Shown in pieces: positions 7,010 to 12,998 of a DNA stretch of 12,998 nt. Source of the stretch: an uncultured Oxalobacteraceae bacterium (GTDB lineage Bacteria; Pseudomonadota; Gammaproteobacteria; Burkholderiales; Burkholderiaceae_D); the NCBI GenBank assembly GCA_937996605.1, contig CALKVB010000600.1:1-12998 (forward strand). Direction: 5' to 3'. The first letter of the stretch is position 1; each line of letters begins with the position of its first letter. A program made the position numbers and the translations under genes. The notes beneath the pieces were generated by a model. That model made no database searches. It was not told where the DNA came from and saw only the letters and a program-made list of their open reading frames with translations.

Positions 7010-8287
7010 ATGTCAAATAACGATATTCTTTTTCAACGCGCGCAATTGACCACCCCTGGCGGCGTAAATTCTCCTGTTCGCGCATTCCGTTCCGTCGGCG
7101 GAACACCCCGCTTTATTCAACGTGCAAAAGGCGCATTTTTCTGGGATGCCGACAACAAAGAATATATCGATTACATAGGCTCATGGGGCCCTGCAATTCT
7201 CGGCCACACTCACCCGACCGTCGTGAAAGCGGTGCAAGAAGCAATTGAATTAGGACTCAGCTTTGGCGCACCCACTGAAGGTGAGGTCCTCATGGCAGAA
7301 GAAATTTGCAAATTAGTCCCGTCAATTGAACAAGTGAGACTCGTATCGAGTGGCACCGAAGCAACGATGAGTGCATTGCGTCTTGCACGCGGAGCAACGA
7401 AACGCGACAAAATCATCAAATTCGAAGGCTGCTACCATGGTCATGCTGATTCCTTACTGGTAAAAGCTGGAAGTGGATTATTGACTTTTGGCAACCCCAC
7501 CTCAGCAGGCGTCCCAGAAGACTTTACCAAACACACGTTGGTTTTGGATTACAACAATTGCGAGCAACTAGAAACTGCCTTCAAAGAGTTCGGAAATGAA
7601 ATTGCTTGTGTAATCGTTGAGCCAGTCGCTGGGAATATGAACCTCATCAAGGCCACACAACAATTTCTACAAAGCATGCGTCAATTGTGTGACCAATATG
7701 GCAGCATCCTCATTTTCGACGAGGTGATGTGCGGTTTTCGTGTTGCACTTGGTGGCGCACAAGCAATTTACAATATTACACCAGACTTAACTGCACTCGG
7801 AAAAGTCATTGGAGGCGGACTACCGGTTGCAGCGTTTGGTGGCAAAGCAGACATCATGAAACATCTTGCACCACTCGGTGGCGTCTATCAAGCCGGAACA
7901 TTATCAGGAAACCCAGTAGCCGTTGCGGCTGGCCTGACAACCCTAAAACTGATACAAGAACCTGAATTTTACGCCAAGCTTGAGAAACAAACCCTGCGAT
8001 TAGCAGAGGGCTTAAAACAACTAGGGCAATCACTCAAAATCGATTTTTGCGCCGACTCAATTGGCGGAATGTTTGGCATCTATTTCAATCATAAAGTGCC
8101 TAGCAGCTATGCAGAAATGATGAAATCCGATAACGCCAAATTTAATCGTTTTTTCCATCTGATGCTTGAACAAGGGGTATATTTAGCGCCTTCCGCTTTT
8201 GAAGCCGGTTTTGTCTCGGCCGCCCATGATGATCAAATCATCGACGCCACACTTGAACGAGCGAAATTAGCGTTAGCACAACTATAA
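7010..8287 (+). CDS. hemL: Glutamate-1-semialdehyde 2,1-aminomutase
   Basis: PLP-dependent enzyme that converts glutamate-1-semialdehyde to 5-aminolevulinate, the last step of the C5 route into heme and other tetrapyrroles. The 425 residues are full length for HemL. The N-terminal GGVNSPVRAFRSVGGTPRF (17-35) and SWGPAILGHTHP are family marks. LVSSGTEATMSALRLARG (111-128) binds the PLP phosphate, FEGCYHGHADSLL holds cofactor-contacting residues, Asp237 in LIFDEVMCGFR pairs with the pyridine nitrogen, and Lys265 in TALGKVIGGG should form the Schiff base. YQAGTLSGNP follows as expected. The ATG at 7010 has no clear Shine-Dalgarno sequence and no in-frame start lies just upstream, so initiation may be weak or leaderless. 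It is a single-gene unit, divergent from rubredoxin and closed by a strong terminator. Confidence 0.98.
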   Translation: MSNNDILFQRAQLTTPGGVNSPVRAFRSVGGTPRFIQRAKGAFFWDADNKEYIDYIGSWGPAILGHTHPTVVKAVQEAIELGLSFGAPTEGEVLMAEEICKLVPSIEQVRLVSSGTEATMSALRLARGATKRDKIIKFEGCYHGHADSLLVKAGSGLLTFGNPTSAGVPEDFTKHTLVLDYNNCEQLETAFKEFGNEIACVIVEPVAGNMNLIKATQQFLQSMRQLCDQYGSILIFDEVMCGFRVALGGAQAIYNITPDLTALGKVIGGGLPVAAFGGKADIMKHLAPLGGVYQAGTLSGNPVAVAAGLTTLKLIQEPEFYAKLEKQTLRLAEGLKQLGQSLKIDFCADSIGGMFGIYFNHKVPSSYAEMMKSDNAKFNRFFHLMLEQGVYLAPSAFEAGFVSAAHDDQIIDATLERAKLALAQL

Positions 8288-8319
8288 ATTTTCCCAACCT
8301 GGCTTATTCATCGATTAAC

Positions 8320-8345
8320 CGCTCCGACCACGTCGGAGCGTTTTA
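8320..8345 (+). terminator. Intrinsic terminator after hemL
   Basis: Perfect GC-rich 9-bp stem CGCTCCGAC / GTCGGAGCG with loop CAC, followed directly by TTTT. It lies 33 bases after the hemL stop and should end hemL transcription, separating hemL from the adhesin module. The stem is strong but the U tract is short, at four bases. Confidence 0.88.
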
Positions 8346-8384
8346 AGCATTGGGATGCCCCCTCGCCCGCACTCAAAAAAAAAA

Positions 8385-8438
8385 TTACACGTCAAAAAAA
8401 ATCAATTGACACGTAAATTGATAATAATTTACACGTAA
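8385..8438. promoter_or_regulatory. Three ACACGT-centred dyads with exact 22-bp spacing
   Basis: ACACGT occurs at 8387, 8409 and 8431, each 22 bases from the next. Each copy sits in a near-palindrome of the form TTAC-AC-GTAA: TTACACGTCA (8385), TGACACGTAA (8407), TTACACGTAA (8429). The third is exact in its outer four bases; the first two each have one mismatch. Copies two and three are also joined by an inverted repeat, GTAAATT (8413) and AATTTAC (8426). A spacing of about two helical turns puts the sites on one DNA face, as expected for cooperative binding of a dimeric regulator. The pattern is direct observation; the regulator and target gene are unknown. Confidence 0.45.
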
Positions 8439-8459
8439 TCAGTAAATTCCAGCCGAATA

Positions 8460-8561
8460 TTGACACCAACACGCGTAAAAAGACATACTGGCATAGCAAT
8501 TGCTTTAGGAGAAGTTGTACAGGATTTAATTGCGTATTCCAAAGGCAAGTCAAAATACTAA
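8460..8561 (+). CDS. Possible very small ORF or gene remnant, unrecognised
   Basis: From a TTG at 8460 the frame reads MTPTRVKRHTGIAIALGEVV and continues for 13 more residues to TAA at 8559, about 33 residues in all. The in-frame stop at 8436 limits any extension. The residue mix (basic start, amphipathic middle, GKSKY end) looks more protein-like than the other frames here, but there is no Shine-Dalgarno sequence and no ATG. I recognise no family. It could be chance, a remnant of a lost gene, or a leader peptide. Confidence 0.15.
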   Translation: MTPTRVKRHTGIAIALGEVVQDLIAYSKGKSKY

Positions 8562-8607
8562 AATCTGTGAATTTTTGCAAAATACCATGCTCAAATTAAA
8601 GAACGCC

Positions 8608-8626
8608 TTGTATCTGTCGATACAAT
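8608..8626 (+). promoter_or_regulatory. 7-4-7 dyad overlapping a possible -10 box of the TolC-like gene
   Basis: TTGTATC and GATACAA are exact reverse complements separated by TGTC. The right arm runs into TACAAT (8621-8626), one mismatch from the -10 consensus, about 44 bases before the chosen ATG at 8670. No good -35 lies at standard distance (TTAAAG at 8596 is 19 bases away), so the promoter may need an activator, or the dyad may be a repressor operator. The dyad is certain; the promoter assignment is inference. Confidence 0.35.
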
Positions 8627-8669
8627 TCTGATATCTTCCCCACAACTAAACTTCACCAATTTGAGAATC

Positions 8670-10544
8670 ATGCAATTCAAAATAAAACAAATTAGCGCTG
8701 CGATTGGTCTCGTGTGCTTCGCTCTCAATGCACAGGCACAAGTTCAAACTCTCAAAGAAGTAACCCAAAAAGCGATTTCGACAAATCCTGAAGTACTCGC
8801 TAAATGGCATTCATTCCAAGCAGTTGCATCCAATCGAGATGCGGCGTCAGCAGGCTACTTGCCTAGCCTCAATTTGATGGCCGATACGGGACGAGATAAT
8901 CGCGATACTCGCCTTGGGAAGACCGAGTTGAATCGCACCTCTACAAGCTTAAGCTTAAATCAAATGCTATACGATGGCTTCTTGACGAGAAATCAAGTCA
9001 AGCAGCTTGATCACATGAAGCAAGTAAAATTATACGAACTGTATGAGGCGTCTGAGAACATTGCTTTAGAGGTCGTCAGAGCCTATTCCGATGTAGTTCG
9101 ATATCGGAAATTAGTAAGTCTGTCTGAAGATAATTATGTCAGACATCGTGCGGTATTTGAGCAAATTCAAGCGAAAGCAAAAGCAGGAGTGAGCCGCCGT
9201 GTCGACCTTGAACAAATCTCGGGACGATTGGCGCTCGCAGAAGCCAATCTCATCACTGAAAGCGCCAACTTGCATGACGTTAGTGCGCGCTTCCATCGTC
9301 TTGTGGGCCAAATGCCAGGCAAGGATTTAGAAAGCTTGAACATGATGACGGCGAATACGCCAACCAATGTTATTCAAGCACTTAATACAGCGTTTGAGAA
9401 TCATCCTGGGTTATTAGCTAGCATCGAAAATATCGCCTCCGTCAATAGCGGTTTAGAGTCACGCAAATCTGTATATCAACCTCGACTCGACTTCAAAGCT
9501 CGCAGTGAACGTGGCAACAATATCGATTACATCAGTGGGCGCACCAACAACAACACTGCTGAGTTTGTCCTGACATGGAATCTTTTTAACGGTGGTGGAG
9601 ATAAAGCGCGAGTTCAAGAGGCTGCCAACCAAGTGAACTATGCGAAAGACTTACGCGATAAAACCTGCCGAGATGTTAGACAGACTTTATCGATTGCCTA
9701 TAATGATACTAAGAAATTAACTGATCAACTTGGTTTCCTCGATCAACATCAACTTTCAATTGAAAAAGCTCGCGACGCCTACCGCCAACAATTTGACATT
9801 GGACAGCGATCACTCCTCGACTTACTCGATACAGAAAACGAGCTGTTCCAAGCAAAACGAGCGTTTGCAAATGCAGAAGCAGATCTCTTCTTAGCCTATG
9901 CAAGAACCCATGCGGGTATGGGCAGATTGCACGCCACACTTGGCTTAGAGAGAATAGAAAATGCAAGCGAGCGAAAAATTGATAACTCAGACAGTAAGCA
10001 ATTTTCAGCGAACTGCCCTGCCGAGTCACCTGAGCTATATGTGACCGATAAAAATACGTTAAACCAACGCGCTTTAGAAGTTGTTGGCACTTTCCAAGCG
10101 CCGGTGTCCAAACCAGAAAAAACCAATGCAAAAATCGATGTGGCGCCGCAACCTGAAGTAATTGCACCTGAATCGCCAACACAAAACCACGTTGCGGCGT
10201 CAAGAGCGTCGATTCTATCGGCACTGAAAAATTGGCGTGATGCTTGGGTTAGCATGAATCCTGAAGCCTACTTCAGTTTTTATAGCAGTAAATTTACCTC
10301 GCGCGAATCGTGGAAGACTGCGAGGAAAGCACGCCTCCTTGGAGCACAAAAGATTAGCTTAGATCTCTCTGACATCAAGTTCACGATGCAAGATGACAAG
10401 CACGCGATTACTCGGTTCCAGCAAGAATACCGTTCAACTTCTTATCAAGACGTTTTGCAGAAAACGATCTATTGGGAGGAAATTGGAGGTAAGTGGCAAA
10501 TCGTAAATGAGGTCGTCTCGGGACCAAACGCAAAGCAGTGGTGA
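8670..10544 (+). CDS. TolC-family outer-membrane channel (LapE-like) with C-terminal NTF2-like domain
   Basis: Outer-membrane exit duct of a type I secretion system; from its neighbours it probably exports a large surface adhesin (LapE role). With ATG 8670 it has 624 residues. TTG 8661 would add three residues, but GAG six bases before the ATG favours 8670. A signal peptide is clear (MQFKIKQ, hydrophobic core, cleavage after LNAQA at residue 23). Two OEP repeats follow, about 27-215 and 230-425, with TolC marks such as KAKAGVSRRVDLEQISGRLA and FDIGQRSLLDLLDTENELFQ. Ordinary TolC proteins end near this point. Here a Pro-rich linker (about 426-508) leads to a domain of about 115 residues (WRDAWVSMNPEAYFSFYSSKF ... 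TIYWEEIGGKWQIVNE) that resembles the NTF2-like C-terminal domain of Cds6-type proteins. It should lie in the periplasm. A strong terminator follows, so lapG is probably transcribed separately. Confidence 0.9.
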   Translation: MQFKIKQISAAIGLVCFALNAQAQVQTLKEVTQKAISTNPEVLAKWHSFQAVASNRDAASAGYLPSLNLMADTGRDNRDTRLGKTELNRTSTSLSLNQMLYDGFLTRNQVKQLDHMKQVKLYELYEASENIALEVVRAYSDVVRYRKLVSLSEDNYVRHRAVFEQIQAKAKAGVSRRVDLEQISGRLALAEANLITESANLHDVSARFHRLVGQMPGKDLESLNMMTANTPTNVIQALNTAFENHPGLLASIENIASVNSGLESRKSVYQPRLDFKARSERGNNIDYISGRTNNNTAEFVLTWNLFNGGGDKARVQEAANQVNYAKDLRDKTCRDVRQTLSIAYNDTKKLTDQLGFLDQHQLSIEKARDAYRQQFDIGQRSLLDLLDTENELFQAKRAFANAEADLFLAYARTHAGMGRLHATLGLERIENASERKIDNSDSKQFSANCPAESPELYVTDKNTLNQRALEVVGTFQAPVSKPEKTNAKIDVAPQPEVIAPESPTQNHVAASRASILSALKNWRDAWVSMNPEAYFSFYSSKFTSRESWKTARKARLLGAQKISLDLSDIKFTMQDDKHAITRFQQEYRSTSYQDVLQKTIYWEEIGGKWQIVNEVVSGPNAKQW

Positions 10545-10562
10545 TCAAAATCCACTAAGAGC

Positions 10563-10594
10563 AAAGCCCACGAGCCATTTCGTGGGCTTTTTTT
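10563..10594 (+). terminator. Intrinsic terminator after the TolC-like gene
   Basis: Perfect 11-bp stem AAAGCCCACGA / TCGTGGGCTTT with loop GCCATT, continuing into a run of seven T (10588-10594), 18 bases after the stop codon. This is a textbook rho-independent terminator and separates the channel gene from lapG-lapD transcription. Confidence 0.93.
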
Positions 10595-10661
10595 ATCATT
10601 TTTCAAACAACACCCTCATGAAATGTTTCCTGTGTGCAGGATGATTTCTTGTAGAATAAAT

Positions 10662-10676
10662 GCATAAGGATTATGC
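10662..10676. promoter_or_regulatory. Small dyad in the upstream region of lapG
   Basis: GCATAA-GGA-TTATGC, a perfect 6-3-6 inverted repeat, lies in the 133 bases between the terminator and the lapG start. Because the upstream gene is terminated, lapG-lapD should have a promoter in this stretch. A poor pair, TTGTAG (10649) and TATGCC (10672), is the best match I see at 17-bp spacing and would overlap the dyad. Weak evidence. Confidence 0.22.
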
Positions 10677-10727
10677 CTCACAACCATAAGCGATCAAATA
10701 ATAGTCATACGACTGTCCTTTCACACA

Positions 10728-11408
10728 ATGACCACCGCATACAAATTCGGCAAGCGTTACTTGATTTTGCTCTTCGTGAGCATGTGTTGTGTGGTGATGT
10801 CCGCATCTTCGAGTTTAAATGCGGACAAGTTGCGAATATCGATGAAGCAGCTCGGTGGCAATGAGCAGACATTTAATGAATGGTTGGTCTTAATGGCTTC
10901 GTTAAATGATCAAAATACCGAAACCAAACTGCAAAAAGTCAATAATTTCTTCAATAAAAAACTCAGCTATTTCGAAGACATCGAGATTTGGGGGCAATCA
11001 GATTATTGGGCGACACCGCTTGAAAGTATGGCGAAAGGGAAAGCCGACTGCGAAGACTTTGTGATCGCAAAATATTTTAGTTTGAGAAATTTAAATATTC
11101 CGGATTCACAATTGCGGCTGGTCTATGTCAAAGCCAAGATTGGCGGTCCTAACAGCACGATTCAGCAAGCGCACATGGTATTGGCGTTTTATCCAAATGT
11201 TGATGGTGAACCAGTCATTTTAGATAATCTTATTACGGACATTCGCCCAGCCGCACGCCGTGCCGATTTAAGTCCAGTTTTTAGCTTTAATAGCCAAGGA
11301 ATTTTTGCGGGCGTAGCTGGGAATGCGCAGATGGGACCAGGCGGAACTAGTCGCCTCTCACGCTGGCAAGAATTATTGGATAAAGCACATAAAGAAGGTT
11401 TTGAATAA
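10728..11408 (+). CDS. lapG: LapG-like periplasmic transglutaminase-type cysteine protease
   Basis: Calcium-dependent periplasmic protease (bacterial transglutaminase-like cysteine proteinase family) that in the Lap system cuts the N-terminal anchor of a giant adhesin and so releases cells from biofilm. The 226-residue protein starts with a signal peptide (KFGKRYLILLFVSMCCVVMS, mature part from about residue 27). The catalytic triad is complete: Cys108 in GKADCEDFVIAKYF, His149 in QQAHMVLAF and Asp166 in VILDNL. Asp107 and Glu109 beside the cysteine correspond to the known calcium-binding acidic residues of LapG. The length is normal for the family. The ATG at 10728 lacks a clear ribosome site; an internal ATG (Met19) would destroy the signal peptide, so the upstream one is kept. 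It is followed 52 bases later by its presumed inhibitor lapD. Confidence 0.93.
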   Translation: MTTAYKFGKRYLILLFVSMCCVVMSASSSLNADKLRISMKQLGGNEQTFNEWLVLMASLNDQNTETKLQKVNNFFNKKLSYFEDIEIWGQSDYWATPLESMAKGKADCEDFVIAKYFSLRNLNIPDSQLRLVYVKAKIGGPNSTIQQAHMVLAFYPNVDGEPVILDNLITDIRPAARRADLSPVFSFNSQGIFAGVAGNAQMGPGGTSRLSRWQELLDKAHKEGFE

Positions 11409-11460
11409 CTCGATTAGCTTAAACGCCTAATACTTATTTTTAGCAATAAAGGGACAAATC

Positions 11461-12998
11461 ATGTCTATGTATCGACAACTATGGCTGGCAATTTCGTTGA
11501 GTACCCTGCTCGCTTTGGCTGGTAGCTTGTTCGCCTCAATTATGAGTTCACGAGCTTATCTCAACGAACAACTGCGAATGAAAAATAATGACAACGCCAC
11601 TGTTTTGGCGCTTTCACTGAGTCAAAAAAATATCGACGCAATTGAGTTGGAACTGATTGTTGCCTCTCTTTTCGATAACGGTCATTACCAGTCGATCAAA
11701 GTAAGCGACCCAAAAGGCCAATTATTGGTAGAACGAAGTTCACCAGAAGAACACACTAGTGTTCCAGATTGGTTCACAAAATTATTACCGATTTCTTCGC
11801 AACCAGGCGTCGCACAAATCAGCAGTGGCTGGAAACAAATTGGCTCCATTTCTATTGTGTCGCAAACCGGAATGGCCTACCAAACACTGTGGAATTCAAC
11901 ACGTGAGATGATTCTCGCCTTAGCATTATCGGGTCTTCTTGCCTCTTACTTAGGTACTTTGGTTATTCGCCGTCTCAAAAAACCATTACGTGATTTGATT
12001 GATCAAGCAAGAGCGATGGTAGAAAGGCGATTTATTACCGTCGAAGAATCGAATGTGCCGGAATTGATGCAACTTAGTGTGGCGATGAATTCGACCACAA
12101 GCTTATTAAAAGCGATGTTCGCGGAAGAAGCAGAACGCCTAGACCAACTAAGACGCCAAGCGAATACAGACACAGTTTCAGGTTTATATAACCGTGCCAA
12201 CTTCCTCTCACAACTCCAAATCACGGTTGAAGAAGAAAACGCTCCGCCTGGTAGTTTGGTGTTAGTCCGCCTTAATGGCTTGATCGAAGCAAATCGATCT
12301 TTAGGACGGGTTAAAACAGATGCACTACTCAGAAATCTTGGGCAGATTCTAAACGTCTATCAAAATGACCTACCCGATGGCTTTGCTGCACGCTTAAATG
12401 GCACCGATTTCGCCCTCCTCAGCCGTAACAATACGATAGAGAGTGTCGTCAACAGCTTACTTGATCAGATTACCCATCTCTCGCAACTCGCCGGCGCCGA
12501 AATCAAGGCTTTTATTGGATACGGTAATTTCGAGTATGGCATCTCCCCTAGCATCTTATTGTCACAGGTTGATGCTGCAGTCGCCGCTGCAGAGGCTAGC
12601 AATATCAGTAGTGTTCATAAAGCCGCACCACTAAATATTGAACATGCGCCAAAATCACTCGAAGAATGGTCAAAATTGATTCAAAGAGCGCTCGATCAAA
12701 ACTGGGTCAAATTAGATTATTTCCCGGTCATTAATCATGAGAAAAAACTGATTCATGAAGAGTCTGCACTGCGACTTATGTTTGGTGGGGAGTGGTTCCC
12801 AGCTGGTCGATTTTTACCGATTGCTGAACGCCTTGGATTAAGTGCAAAATTAGATGTTATCTCTGTCAAACTCGCTCTTGATGCCATTGATACTCAATCG
12901 GAACAACGACAAATATCTGTCAATATTTCTGCTAAATCGATTCAAGATACCGAATTCCGCGAACAGATTAAAGCACTATTGTCGATTAAGCCCCAAGC
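11461..12998 (+). CDS. lapD: LapD-like c-di-GMP receptor, degenerate GGDEF plus EAL (3' end outside window)
   Basis: Inner-membrane receptor that, when its EAL domain binds c-di-GMP, holds LapG with its periplasmic domain and so protects the adhesin. The frame is open for 512 codons to the right edge. The start has AAAGGGA six bases upstream of ATG. TM1 is at about 7-29, the periplasmic LapD/MoxY-type domain at 30-145 with GWKQIGSISIVSQTGMAYQTLW (Trp124 matches, from memory, the tryptophan that contacts LapG), TM2 at about 150-169 and HAMP at about 170-220. The diguanylate cyclase-like domain (about 235-395) has NGTDF (314-318) instead of GGDEF, so cyclase activity is not expected. The EAL domain begins near 405; its signature is ESALR (434-438) rather than EALLR, followed by FLPIAERLGL and VNISAKS. 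The later metal-binding motifs lie outside the window, so loss of phosphodiesterase activity cannot be confirmed. The gene is probably cotranscribed with lapG. Confidence 0.92.
   Translation, partial: MSMYRQLWLAISLSTLLALAGSLFASIMSSRAYLNEQLRMKNNDNATVLALSLSQKNIDAIELELIVASLFDNGHYQSIKVSDPKGQLLVERSSPEEHTSVPDWFTKLLPISSQPGVAQISSGWKQIGSISIVSQTGMAYQTLWNSTREMILALALSGLLASYLGTLVIRRLKKPLRDLIDQARAMVERRFITVEESNVPELMQLSVAMNSTTSLLKAMFAEEAERLDQLRRQANTDTVSGLYNRANFLSQLQITVEEENAPPGSLVLVRLNGLIEANRSLGRVKTDALLRNLGQILNVYQNDLPDGFAARLNGTDFALLSRNNTIESVVNSLLDQITHLSQLAGAEIKAFIGYGNFEYGISPSILLSQVDAAVAAAEASNISSVHKAAPLNIEHAPKSLEEWSKLIQRALDQNWVKLDYFPVINHEKKLIHEESALRLMFGGEWFPAGRFLPIAERLGLSAKLDVISVKLALDAIDTQSEQRQISVNISAKSIQDTEFREQIKALLSIKPQ

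Larger units (their letters stand above)
8288..8669. other. Gene-free region between hemL and the TolC-like gene
   Basis: About 380 bases, strongly AT-rich after the hemL terminator. It contains three ACACGT dyads 22 bp apart (8385-8438), a related ACACGCGTAAAA at 8469-8480, and a 7-4-7 dyad near the TolC-like gene (8608-8625). One short plus-strand frame, 8460-8561, reads protein-like but lacks a ribosome site and is listed separately with low confidence. A minus-strand frame (8392-8580) is low-complexity and unlikely to be real. The density of repeats suggests a regulatory region, probably for the downstream channel gene. Confidence 0.6.

Noticed and set aside
8385..8438. CRISPR-like array from the regularly spaced ACACGT copies
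   Set aside because: The conserved unit is only about 10 bases and the period 22 bases, far too short for CRISPR repeats and spacers, and no cas gene is near. Operator sites fit better.
8392..8580. Minus-strand frame of 62 codons in the hemL-tolC gap
   Set aside because: Low-complexity AT-rich translation, no ribosome site, and it runs across the repeated dyads.
9709..10255. Long minus-strand frames opposite the TolC-like gene (171 and 119 codons)
   Set aside because: They are shadows of a gene with a signal peptide, OEP repeats and an NTF2-like domain in the plus frame.
10673..10864. Plus-strand frame of 63 codons overlapping the start of lapG
   Set aside because: It is in another frame from LapG, shows no known protein, and overlaps the LapG signal peptide region.

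Overview
The window looks like chromosomal DNA from a betaproteobacterium, most likely Burkholderiales and close to the Oxalobacteraceae. The evidence is gene order and protein similarity recalled from memory: rubredoxin next to pilG-pilH-pilI-pilJ-pilL, with hemL beside it. The sequence is moderately AT-rich for that group, and its intergenic regions are clearly more AT-rich than its genes. No insertion sequence, phage gene, CRISPR array, tRNA or rRNA was seen.

Left part (1-6245, minus strand): a type IV pilus chemosensory (Pil-Chp, twitching motility) operon transcribed leftward as pilG, pilH, pilI, pilJ, pilL. PilJ is the membrane receptor, PilI the CheW-type adaptor, PilL the large CheA-like kinase with Hpt domains (cut by the left edge after about 771 residues), and PilG and PilH are single-domain response regulators. 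Two short intercistronic hairpins flank pilJ. A 56-residue rubredoxin gene (6429-6599, GTG start) precedes the operon on the same strand.

Middle (6600-8669): a gene-free divergent region of about 410 bases with a perfect 9-bp palindrome, then hemL (heme and tetrapyrrole synthesis) ending in a strong intrinsic terminator. After it comes a second gene-free region of about 380 bases. This region holds three ACACGT-centred dyads exactly 22 bp apart and, nearer the next gene, a 7-4-7 dyad overlapping a possible -10 box.

Right part (8670-12998, plus strand): a surface-adhesin retention module. It has a TolC-family outer-membrane channel (LapE-like) with an unusual C-terminal NTF2-like domain, an intrinsic terminator, a LapG-like periplasmic calcium-dependent cysteine protease, and the first 512 residues of a LapD-like c-di-GMP receptor (degenerate GGDEF, EAL domain cut by the right edge). 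In the known Lap system, LapD bound to c-di-GMP sequesters LapG and so protects a giant adhesin exported by a type I system; when c-di-GMP falls, LapG is released and cuts the adhesin. The adhesin and the inner-membrane exporter genes are not in the window.

The window therefore places a pilus surface-sensing system and a c-di-GMP-controlled adhesin system about 2.4 kb apart. Both are known families. The less ordinary points are the channel-NTF2 fusion, the 22-bp operator-like array, the long acidic N-terminus of PilJ and the empty region in front of hemL.
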